A program made the position numbers and the translations under genes. DNA of 64,000 nucleotides from Aristolochia californica (taxonomy: Eukaryota; Streptophyta; Magnoliopsida; Piperales; Aristolochiaceae): the NCBI GenBank assembly GCA_029961685.1, contig JARWKL010000011.1, forward strand, positions 6,326,501-6,390,500, read 5' to 3'. Of this stretch, positions 11,457 to 21,139 are shown piece after piece. The notes beneath the pieces were generated by a model. The model was not told the origin of the DNA and did not search any database. It saw nothing but the letters and a program-made list of their open reading frames with translations. Positions within the stretch are counted from its first letter, which is position 1. The number at the start of each line of letters is the position of its first letter.

Positions 11457-12600
11457 ATGGTTCACACCAAAGTTATGGCAAAGAAGAAAAACTCAAAGGA
11501 ATCGGATACTTGGGAGGAAATGCCAAATTGGAGTAAGCATTTTCATTTTGAGCAACAAAGAAGTAATTATTTTCAAAATTTTGCTATGAAGAGCATTGTT
11601 GAGCTGAGTAGAGTAGACTTGGAATTTTTTTGGATGGAGATAGAGCATTTTGAGGATTTTCTCCTCCCTTACATTGGGATATTGAAGCTAGAGGAGCTCA
11701 TTTACCCTTTGTTGATAAAGGTCTTCTACTCCAATTTCAAGGTGGAGGAGCTATCCCCTAATTTAGGGATTACCTCATATTTGAAGAAGACCACAATGTC
11801 CATTCAGTCCATATTGTTGAATGACTTTTGGGGAGTACTTTCATGGGGATGAAGAGGTACATCAAAGAAATTTGGCTAGTCAACTTTCATGTCAATCTCC
11901 CACAAAACATTCAAGACGCTATACAACTAGTTTTTGGGCAGACAATTGGAAGTTCTTATCAAGTGAAGATAAAGGATCCCACTTTGGCACAGTGGGTCAA
12001 AATAGAGATAGTCACTCATGTCCTCCACTCGAGGATAGGGATTTTTCCCACTTGACCACGGTTGACATCTTTTGGATGTGGGCCATCACTCAGAAAGTGA
12101 GATTGAATTTTGGATACTTCAGGGTGAGCCGGGTAACGGATTTCGCAACCAACTCATGAGCGGACAACCTCCCGTTTGCTTAAGAGATCACATCCATCCT
12201 TAGCCATCATGGGGTTGACCTCACCGATGAGGACAGCATAGACAAGATGAGAAAAATGTGTATCAGTGAGACGAAGGTTGGGAATTTGGCTTCACCAAGT
12301 GGTGAGGTCAATGGGTGAAGAAGGAGGTGATACATAAGGAAGGACCTCAAACCATTGGTACCAAGGATGAGATGAGCCCCAAACCTTAAGCCGACTAGTT
12401 TGAGTTCATATGAACCACAAAAGAAGGTTCTTCCTCCACCAACCGGCTGAAAGCTTTAGAGGATGTTGTGGACAATGTTCGGCCCACATAGGTGGCCATC
12501 CTTGCTACACAAGAGCAATTGAAGACCGGGTAGATTGAGATTCAAGCATGTCTACAAATGCTTGAGAGTCGTCAACTATCTAACACAGCCTTCCTAGTGG
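11457..12600 (+). pseudogene. Sirevirus second ORF (env-like / putative plant transposon protein)
   Basis: An ATG at 11457 opens a 131-codon frame. The text continues after a frameshift near 11825-11850 (to about 12055) and then through stops to about 12600. The first part contains a pattern I associate with the uncharacterised 'putative plant transposon protein' domain: LEELIYPLLIKVFYSNFKVE followed by a Y.KK..MSIQ stretch. The last part (near 12460-12590) reads EDVVDNVRP..VAILATQEQLK and looks like a coiled coil. Position fits the extra ORF that Sireviruses carry between pol and the 3' LTR. I see no clear transmembrane segment, so a true envelope role is not supported. Function is unknown. 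Confidence 0.6.
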
Positions 12601-12976
12601 CATTCCAACTCACCTTTCTGTTGTTGATTCCCATGCATTTACATTTGTTTATACTACATTTGAAGTTACTTTTTAAGCATATTTATACACTTTTTGTAAA
12701 TTTTCAAATCATATATGAGATGGCCATTGAGCCACTTTTTTCTACTCACATGTGTTTCTATAATATCTTTTTGAGTATGAAAAAAAGGGGAGGAAAAAGA
12801 CAAACCCTTAGGCTCACTAAAAATTAAAAATTGAAACTTAAAAACTAAAATGAGAAATGCATAGATTAAGGGAGGATAATCGCTCAAATTTGCATATTTG
12901 ATTTAGCTCCAACCTTAGGGATGTGGTAATTTTTATTTTCAAAAATATGTTTTGTCATCATACAAAAGGGGGAGGT

Positions 12977-14576
12977 AGTTGACTATCTGTTGACTCCGTT
13001 CTTGATTTTGATGATAACCAAACTTAATAGAGCTTATAATTTTAAATCTAGTATTTCAAGTACTTTTCCTTCAAGAAATATGAATTTCAAAGTCTAAAGC
13101 ATTGAATCGAAACAAACTTCTCAAAGACATCAAGCTCATAGAAATTCAAAAACTCTTGAAGAAGCACACTCTGAAGATGAAGAAAAATTGAAGAATAGAG
13201 TTTTAGGAATCACTATGAAATGTAAACACCTCGGTCTATGTAAAGAGAGTTGTCCACTCCTTCAAAAATTTGAAGTACAATGCAAACTTGGAGCTTTAGG
13301 ACACATTTTACATTCAAACCTATTTTCAAAAATTCAAATACACATTTTCATACATGTTAGAATCACTTAGGATCAATCATTCCCATGATTTAAAAGTATA
13401 TTAGATGAACTGGTACTGGAATGATCAATTAGCATCTGCCAATCATCAATCAACCAAAAGTACACAGGTAAAAAATATAAAGAACGATTGATCAACCTAA
13501 GTCAATTGATCCAGAACATGGCCAATTTGTGTTATAAAGCATGATTGATCAAACCATCTGGAATAATCAACCAATACTATCTAGGCAAAGTAATTTTTTG
13601 TTGATTGATCAATCAACCTCTAAGACTGATCGATCATACAAAACTTTGCCAGTTAGATACATAAAACATGATCAATCATAGGAAGATCATTGATCGATCA
13701 TACTTGTAATGCACTGCCAGAGGAAATTGTGATTAATCCATCATACCATGTATATTGATCGATCAACTTAACATGTCGGACCCAACGGGAAGACCAATAA
13801 GACACATTCTAAAAAAAAAATAGTTGTTACACTCAATTGATTGATCATCCACTTTACATTGATCAATCAATGTAAAATCAATTTTTTTTAAATGGGCAAA
13901 AAAAGGTTATTTTGGCATGGAGTACTTATAAATACCCCACCAAACCTCCTATTGAGAATTTAATGAGCCTTTATTTGTATATCCAAAAACTTTTATATTG
14001 AATCCTTTATAAATCTTACTAAAGTGTTTTTTTGAGAAAGAGTGAGCCAAACTCAGGAAAAATCATTCTTCTTTTGTCATATCCTCTCCATTTCATACGC
14101 ATTAGACAAGCTCCAATATTCTACATTGTGCTACAAAAGCTTGAGGCTTGGATCTATCAAGGAGAAGGTTTCTCTTCATTTGATAAAGGGTGCAAGTTTT
14201 ACCTTTCTTTAATATTTGTTTTGAGGTAGGTTAATCTAGAACCTGATTAAATCTAGATTGAAAAGGCCTAGCTAGAGCTAGAATCTAGCCAATATCTTGG
14301 AGAGATTATCTTGTAAATCGTGTATTTGAGCTATGCATGGCTTAAAAAGAGTCAAAATCTCTTTGATGTAAATTCTAGCTAATAAGCACAGTTTCTTGTG
14401 TGGTGAATACCAATAGGGAAACATTGATTACAAAATATTTGGTTTCAACTACTGTGGTCTATGAATGTTTTATACTTTAATTTGCATGATTGCATTATTT
14501 TACTTTCTATGCCTTAAGAGTTTTAAAATTGTAATTCTCAGTTTATCCCCCTCTTGAAAAGCCAGCTGGGCCAACA
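12977..14576 (+). repeat. Sirevirus 3' LTR, palindrome-rich
   Basis: It follows the polypurine tract AAAAGGGGGAGG (about 12965-12975). The start (agttgac..ctgttgactcc) matches the start of the minus-strand LTR at 54659, both followed by 'ttttgatgat(a/t)ac'. About ten GATC-centred palindromes lie at 13371-13870. A TATA-like ttataaatacccc follows at about 13927, then a CCCCCTC tract near 14547. The end near 14576 (ccaaca) is approximate because no second complete LTR is present. Confidence 0.75.
13371..13870. repeat. Array of GATC-centred palindromes upstream of the LTR TATA box
   Basis: Motifs such as attgatcgatca, ttgattgatcaatcaa and cattgatcaatcaatg recur every 30-70 bases, just upstream of the TATA-like site at 13927. 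This is the expected position of the LTR's transcription-control region. Confidence 0.8.
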
Positions 14577-14929
14577 CCAGGTTCTTCCTTAAGTTAATGA
14601 CACCCAAATTCTAATAATAGATAGGATATGGTTGAATTATGATTACCAAATACTTAAGTACCAAAAGGGAATCGTTTTTCACCCACTCAGTGTGATTATC
14701 TAGGATTGGATCAAAATCTAGCACATAGGCAAATGTATAAGCATAACGCACTAACTGCTAAGAAAGGTAGGGACGCTATTATATTTCTATATAATTTCTG
14801 ATTCTAGGATCTACTGTAGTCATCTTAGTTAACATTTCAGGATGCACTCATGGGTGTGCTAATATGTTTCAAGTTTTATATCTTTATAACATCCTTCGGT
14901 ATGTTTGCATGAAGATTCTATTTTCATAT

Positions 14930-15420
14930 TGAACCACTTAAGTTCAAGGAAGAATTAAAGTACACCCATCATCTTCATTCTTCATGAATTTAGAAAATTC
15001 TTCACAAAAGGAGGTGATAGTAGAGCCAAAAACAATATCATTTATATAGATTTGGACAATATTGAAATCTTGTTCCTGACTCATAGTAAACAAGGTTTTA
15101 CAACACCTTGTTTCTACCCATTTTATTCTAAGAATTCACTAAGTCATGAGCTCTAAGAGCTCACTTTAAACCATTCAAGACTTTATGTATTTTTTACATA
15201 TGGTTTGGATTCCTCAACGTATCTTTGAGTAATAAAGGATTAACTAATATGAGATCATACTCATAGAATGAGATTGGTTGAGACTCATAAGAGGGTCTCA
15301 CTGCTCTAAGCACAACAACATGATTTACAATTTTATCTTGGTCTAAATTTATAACATTTATGATGTACCTATAGACCTATGTGCTTTGTGAAGATCATTT
15401 GCATGCCTCTATATTATTTT
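14930..15420 (-). pseudogene. Decayed Sirevirus-type RT fragment
   Basis: Read on the minus strand, the sequence gives VLNGLK.ALRAHDLV (compare VLYGLKQAPRAWY) near 15120-15190 and IVQIYINDIVFGSTITS near 15000-15060. The catalytic motif YVDD is altered to YIND. Many stops are present. It is unrelated in orientation to the Sirevirus at 4026-14576. Confidence 0.65.
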
Positions 15421-17200
15421 CCATTGAGCACTTCACGACTCTAGGGAGGGCATGTTAAAATTTATATTTAGCATAAGTAGGCAAGGTTGAATTGCACTAA
15501 GCAAACGAGACAAGAGTCATTTCCATTTAAGCTTTTATACAAGTATAAGAATCAAACATAAAAATCATGCATAGAATCAAATTCTCAAGAGAAAATTTAT
15601 TCATAGCAATGAGATTAGATTATGAAGACCTTGATAGATATTCTAAACACAAACACATTAAATCCATAGTAAAGGTTACCCAAGTAATAATGCCAAATAT
15701 ACATTTAATCAAGTTTTGTCCTTTTTAATTCACTCAACTCATTAGCTCTTACTGTCCAAATAAGGCTAACGGTAATGTAAGCCTAATTTGTCTATACCAA
15801 GAGATTTCAAAAAAAAAAAAAGCATTCATGTTCTTGGCTTACGAGATTTTGGTATGCTTTCATAAACTAGGCAAACAGGGATCCAATTAATCCAATTTTT
15901 GTAAAGTAGCCACACATAAGATTACTCAATTAATCCTATTTTGAGCTACATAGATTCTAATGGTAGTAGGACCTAAAGATTCTCTAATTATCTTCTAATT
16001 TCTTCCTAATCCATTTTTATTAGGCTTGATTAGTTTATATAGAGGCACATAATTTTATGGGTTTTACTAACAATTTAACCTTTCTCTCAACATGTAACTA
16101 TTCTAGTTCTAGGAAAATACCTAATTAATAGTTTATCCAAGTATACCCATACATCATAACTAGCAAGAGTAGCAAATCAATGATACCCAACTAAGCTCAT
16201 GTCAACAAAGTAGTTAAGTTACCAAATGTATATATTGATGACTAAATTTACTTTGTTGTGAGTATAACTATACTCTCAATTTGAACTTATGCCAATGAAT
16301 CTAATTTTCGAATGTGTTCTAAGTCAAAGTTCATACAAGTAGCACTAGAAGTAATAGATTCACTAATCTAAGCTTAAAATTTCAGATTTATCTAATCTCC
16401 CGATCCTCAATTGCGCTAAAACCAAGTGCTATAAAAAATTCAGTTAAAGAGGAATTTTTAATTTTCTTAGGTAACTTAATTCCACAAGAACTAGTTTCAA
16501 GATTGGTTAATGACATAATATTAATTAAACTTTTATTCCTCATTACAAACTTGCATTAATCAGTATGCATAAATCAATTGAATAATAATTTTTTTTGAAA
16601 CTTCAAAAAACTAAAAGTTTGAATTTTTATTTTTGTTTGAGGTTGGAGACACATAACTTCCAAGGTCTCAATTATTTCACATCTACCCTAAATCCTTGGA
16701 TAGTGATAAGCTTCTATTATTTCACATGTCTTAGAACAATCTAAATCAATCCAATTTATTTTTAGGGTAAAAGGTGAAAGTAAAAAAACTATCTTAGAGT
16801 GGGGATTATAAGATTCTTGGATGAAAATACTAGGCTGATTTGCCCCAAAGTAACAAATCAGGGATGCTTGGGTAACTAATTAACTCATAGAAAGTCATTG
16901 AAGGCTACCATTATCTGATTGATTATAGGAAAGAATATTTAGATATGAAAGAGGAACATTTTATTATGGATTTCTATCCTAAGAATGATAATTCTTCTCT
17001 TGTAGGATACCCATACTCTAATTTGAAGGTAGTCTTGATTATAAAAAAGTACCGTATGTACATGTCATGTTCTAGAAGTTGACTAATGTTATGGTTCTTA
17101 AAGAAATAGAATAGTGTTATTTTATCATTGCTTGTTAGACCAATGGTAAAATCATGTTTAGTCTCTATTATTTAATGATAAAAAAGCAGTTTGAAACTGT
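15421..17200. other. Unassigned AT-rich DNA
   Basis: No convincing coding frame, RNA gene or repeat structure was seen. It is presumably ancient transposon sequence. Position 17201-17205 is the left target duplication of element C. Confidence 0.5.
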
Positions 17201-17205
17201 ACTAC

Positions 17206-17776
17206 AGTTGGAAGAACCCACATATCTAAGAGTATTGTAAGATTGGTTACACAACCAAGGAAGGCCCACATATCTAAGAATATTGTAAGATGGGCTACAA
17301 GACCAAGGAAGGCCCACATTTCTAAGAGTATTGTAAGATGGGCCCAAACACATAAGAAGTAGGACCCACCATGATTACCACGAGCTGGCATCCTTATCAC
17401 ATAAGTTGGAAGATCAAGTGGGACTCACAAAGATAACCCCAAGCTAGTTGGAAGATCAAGAAGGACTCACAAAAATAACCACGAGCTGGTTAGAACATCA
17501 AGTAGGACCCACAAAGATAGCCACGAGTTGACATCTTTATCTAATGGTCATGTCATCATAAAAAGGTTCTAGTTTGAGTTATGCTTGTCTTCTATTTATA
17601 TTGAGTTATTTAATTATGCTAGAACTTATCTTTAAGTGTTAGAGTTTGGGTGTAATTGGGACAAGGGTAGTTTAATTGTAATTGGACTCTACTACCTTCC
17701 TCTATTATAAATAGAGGCTCATGTACTCTAATTATAATAAGACAATGAAGTATTTCTCTTTTTCATAAATTCAACA
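17206..17776 (+). repeat. 5' LTR of element C
   Basis: 571 bp, ending aaattcaaca just before the primer site. It carries three tandem copies of a roughly 62-bp U3 motif (about 17210-17345). Confidence 0.9.
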
Positions 17777-18020
17777 TGGTTTCAGAGTAGGTTTTGTGAG
17801 TTGACTCGGTCAACCCACAGAGGAAATGTGATCATTTTCTGATCTATTATCTCTAGTAGTTAGGGTTCGTATTTATTTTTTCTCTTTTTTTAAGTCCTTA
17901 TACCTTTAGTTGTTTTATATTTTTCACCTCTATACTGAATTTTTAATATTTTAATTTATATATTTGTCGAAAATATATTCGAGTCTACTTTCCAAGGAAA
18001 AACTAATTTTTCCAATCGGA

Positions 18021-18610
18021 ATTATCTACAAATCGAAATCAATATTTGAAGCAACAAAGGTTGGATTGGAAGAAAAAAAAGGTTTGTGCTACAGCAGAAA
18101 GCTTCAACTTCCGAGGTATTTTATGCTATCAAGAATGAGATTTTATATGGATAATTATATATAAAATGAAATATCTATAAGTCTATTTTCTTACCTATTA
18201 TACAAATACTCAATATGAGTTATCTACAAAGAGAAATCGATATTTGAAGCAGAGAATGTCATATTACAAAAGTGGTTCGAGTAGCAGCAGAAAGCTTCAA
18301 ATTTTGAGGTATTTTATGTTATCAATAACAAGACTTTATATGGAGAATTATATGTCAAAATAAATATATGTAAGTCTATTTTCTTACCTATTCAACTAGT
18401 TCTCTATCTGAGATCTTTATAAGGAGATATTGATCTTTGAAGAGTAAATGGTCATGCTAACAAAAGGAGAAACAATACTTAGTACGGCCATATTATAGAG
18501 ATTGAGATATATCAGATTATTTATCTCAAAATAATTATATTTTATGAAGAGAAGTTATACTTAGATGAAATTTATTTTAAGTCTAGTTTCAGAAGGAGAA
18601 AATTTCATAT
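18021..18610 (+). repeat. Tandem leader modules of element C (about 195 bp each)
   Basis: Two well-matched units start at 18021 and 18219 with (a/g)ttatctacaaa, and a diverged third starts near 18412. Each contains 'atatttgaagca', 'gcagaaagcttcaa', 'gaggtattttatg.tatcaa' and 'aagtctattttcttacctat'. The same modules occur in B (minus strand) and partly in A. Confidence 0.8.
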
Positions 18611-19724
18611 AAATTTGATTTATATTTAAATATATATTCGCATTGGAAGAATCAAAGGTCATATCGATATCCTGTTGCATTGAAAAATCCAAATTTAAGC
18701 CAATTGTTTTGCATTACTTTTTAAGTTGCTATATTAGGAAAATATCTCACTCCTCCTTGGTTTAAGGGATTATTATTACATCTATATTATTGTAGCTTAT
18801 TGTTAATCTATGATATTTGATTCAAGCTGGGATCATTGCCATTTCCTCCCAGCTTGAGGGGGAGAAGTAAAAGAAGAACAAGAAAGATGTATTTTATTCC
18901 ATATGTTGTGGATAAGTTTTATGTGACAAAAATATTCAAGAAGTGGGGAGCACAAATGAATCTTGTGCGTCTAAGAAGAAATTTTTATATCGGATTATTT
19001 CATGGTTCCTTGTACAAGGTTTATAATTTTGGTTCGTGTTATATATGTTGGAAGATGGTCGTGTTATATGGGACTAAACCCATTTCAGTTGCAGCTATTG
19101 TGTCTCTTTGGATGAGACATTATTATTGAAGAAGAAATGGCCTTAGTATCCTTTCGTGTACCATCATTTTTTTTACTCTCACAAATATCTTTTGGCCAAC
19201 CCTTATTGTAACCTTATGAGTGTTGCTACGGTTGGGACACCGTGACGGAGGAGTTTGTTACTACTTCTACTACCTAGGAGAGTTAGTGCCCAGGTTGGGA
19301 CACCATGATGAACGAGCTTATTATTACATCTATGTTACATCATCATGATGGAAAGGCTTATTAATACATCTGTGTTATATCCCCCTGAATTGGCATTTAT
19401 TAGTCCTACCACTTGAGAGTCCTTGTCCTATTGAGGGACACGGTGATGGAGGAGTTTTTACTACACTTCTGAGCATTGCATATAAACCCTCTACCTAAAA
19501 AAGATAAGAGTGTGCCCTACTGGAGTATGGAGTAATGTCATACTGCTTGGAGTGATTTTACTCTCACTTATCTTATGCCAGTTGGGCCTCATGGAAAAAC
19601 CACCAGCATAAGGGGGAGTGTTGGAAGATATGGAGGATTGTCATTTTATACGAAAAGATCCTATACATCATTTGCAGCAAGTTGGGAGTTCATAATGTTC
19701 TCTCACCCCCATCTTGAGGGGGAG

Positions 19725-20339
19725 TGTTGGAAGAGCCCACATATCTAAGAGTATTGTAAGATGGATCACACGACCAAGGAAGGCCCACATATCTAAGAGT
19801 ATTGTAAGATGAGCCACACGACCAAGGAAGACCCACATTTCTAAGAGTATTGTAAGATGGGCCACACAACTAAGGAAGGCCCACATATCTAATATTATTT
19901 TAAGATGACCCCAAGCATATAAGAAGTAGGATCCACCATGATTACCACGAGTTGGCATCCTTATCACATAAATTGGAAGATCAAGTGGGACTCACAAAGA
20001 TAACCACAAGCTGGTTGGAAGATCAAGGACTCGCAAAGATAACCACGAGCTGGTTAGAACATCAAGTAGGACCCACAAATATACCCACAAGTTGGCATCT
20101 TTATCTTATGGTCACGCCATCATAGAAGAATTCTAGTTTGAGTTATGTTTGTCTTCTATTTATATTGAGTTATTTAATTATGTTAGGACTTATCTTTAAG
20201 TGTTAGAGTTTGGGTGTAATTAGGACAAGGGTAGTTTAATTATAATTGGACTCTACTACCTTCCTCTATTATAAATAGAGGTTCATATACTCTGATTATA
20301 ATAAGTTAATGAAGTATTTCTTTTTTCATAAATTCAACA
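19725..20339 (+). repeat. 3' LTR of element C
   Basis: 615 bp, preceded by the polypurine tract and followed by target duplication actac. It carries four copies of the roughly 62-bp U3 motif (about 19735-19920). Confidence 0.9.
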
Positions 20340-20344
20340 ACTAC

Positions 20345-21130
20345 TAATAGTATTACCAATGTATTTCAAACACATGCCTTCCAGTATATGATAGGAGGTT
20401 TATGGCTAAAGCTCTAGACAAAAGAATGACTAATCAAGTTGCCAAGTCAAGACCTAAACCAAAACACATTGAAGATTGTTATTTTGAAGAAGAACTTGCA
20501 CAAAGAAGAAGCTTGAAAACTAGAAGACCTAGAGTCAAAGTCAAAAGAAAATCTCAAGAACTCTAGCTATGTAAGTAGATAGTTACCAAACTCAAATTCT
20601 TATGTACAATTACAATATGAAGCTTTAGATCATGAAATATTTCAATTCCATGTTTTACTGATGCATATAAATATTTTACAATAAGTAAATTCCTTAGGAT
20701 AGCCTACAACATGCTTAAATGTCAAAATAGTATACTACCATATTGCATGATTAATCTGCCTACATGGGTTTGATCGATAATACTAAATTGAAAACTGACT
20801 GAAACTATAAAGCATGATTTTTAATTACCTTAGACATGATCAATCATACAGAATGCTATTAGATGAGATTATAAAACATGAAAAACCATAACTTATTGCA
20901 TGATCAATCATACAGAACTCTACATAGCTAGTCTTATAAAACATGATCCATCAATCAAAATGGGTTGATAGATCAATGAGTTTTTTGAAAGAATGAAAAC
21001 TCATTGATTGATGCCCTAGTCATTAACTAGGCCTAGATAACACAAAAATGTAGTCGTTAGAAATGGTTGATCGATCATAACTTTCATTGATAGATCAATA
21101 CTTATTGTAGCTTTTTGTTAATGGTTAAAA
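20345..21130 (+). repeat. Sirevirus-type LTR relic
   Basis: It contains the same palindromic 'catgatcaatcatac' and 'gttgatcgatcat' motifs (20755-21100) and a similar A-rich lead-in to the LTR at 12977. Ends cannot be fixed. Element C inserted at its left edge. Confidence 0.55.
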
Positions 21131-21139
21131 ATAGTTAGT

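Larger units (their letters stand above)
4026..14576 (+). mobile_element. 5'-truncated Sirevirus (Ty1/copia) with nested insertions
   Basis: One plus-strand element can be followed through three interruptions: reverse transcriptase/RNase H (4026-5415, resuming at 10938-11078), a spacer, a second ORF (11457 to about 12600), a polypurine tract (about 12963-12976) and a long 3' LTR (12977-14576). Sirevirus assignment rests on the RT signature (MSLMGELTFILGLQ, MIGSILYLSASRTDIMFS), the extra ORF downstream of pol, the AAAAGGGGGAG-type polypurine tract and the palindrome-rich LTR. The interrupting elements are TRIM 1 (4776-5127) and element A (5421-10936), which contains element B (6948-9966). The 5' LTR, gag and integrase are missing. 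Confidence 0.8.
17206..20339 (+). mobile_element. Element C: 3.1-kb non-coding LTR retrotransposon
   Basis: LTRs 17206-17776 (571 bp) and 19725-20339 (615 bp) are flanked by a perfect 5-bp target duplication, actac (17201-17205 and 20340-20344). The primer site is tggtttcagag (17777-17787) and the polypurine tract is cttgagggggag (about 19713-19724). The 1.95-kb interior has no gag or pol. Leader units start at about 18021, 18219 and 18412 (period 193-198 bp). A second zone (about 19220-19450) repeats 'ttgggacaccgtgatggagga'-like motifs. It is the same family as B in opposite orientation, and its LTR repeats differ in number between the two ends. Confidence 0.93.

Noticed and set aside
11457..11852. 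A host gene starting at the ATG at 11457
   Set aside because: It lies between Sirevirus pol and its polypurine tract and continues through frameshifts and stops, so it belongs to the element.
13371..13870. CRISPR-like look of regularly recurring palindromes
   Set aside because: Spacing and sequence vary, this is plant nuclear DNA, and the motifs sit in an LTR control region.
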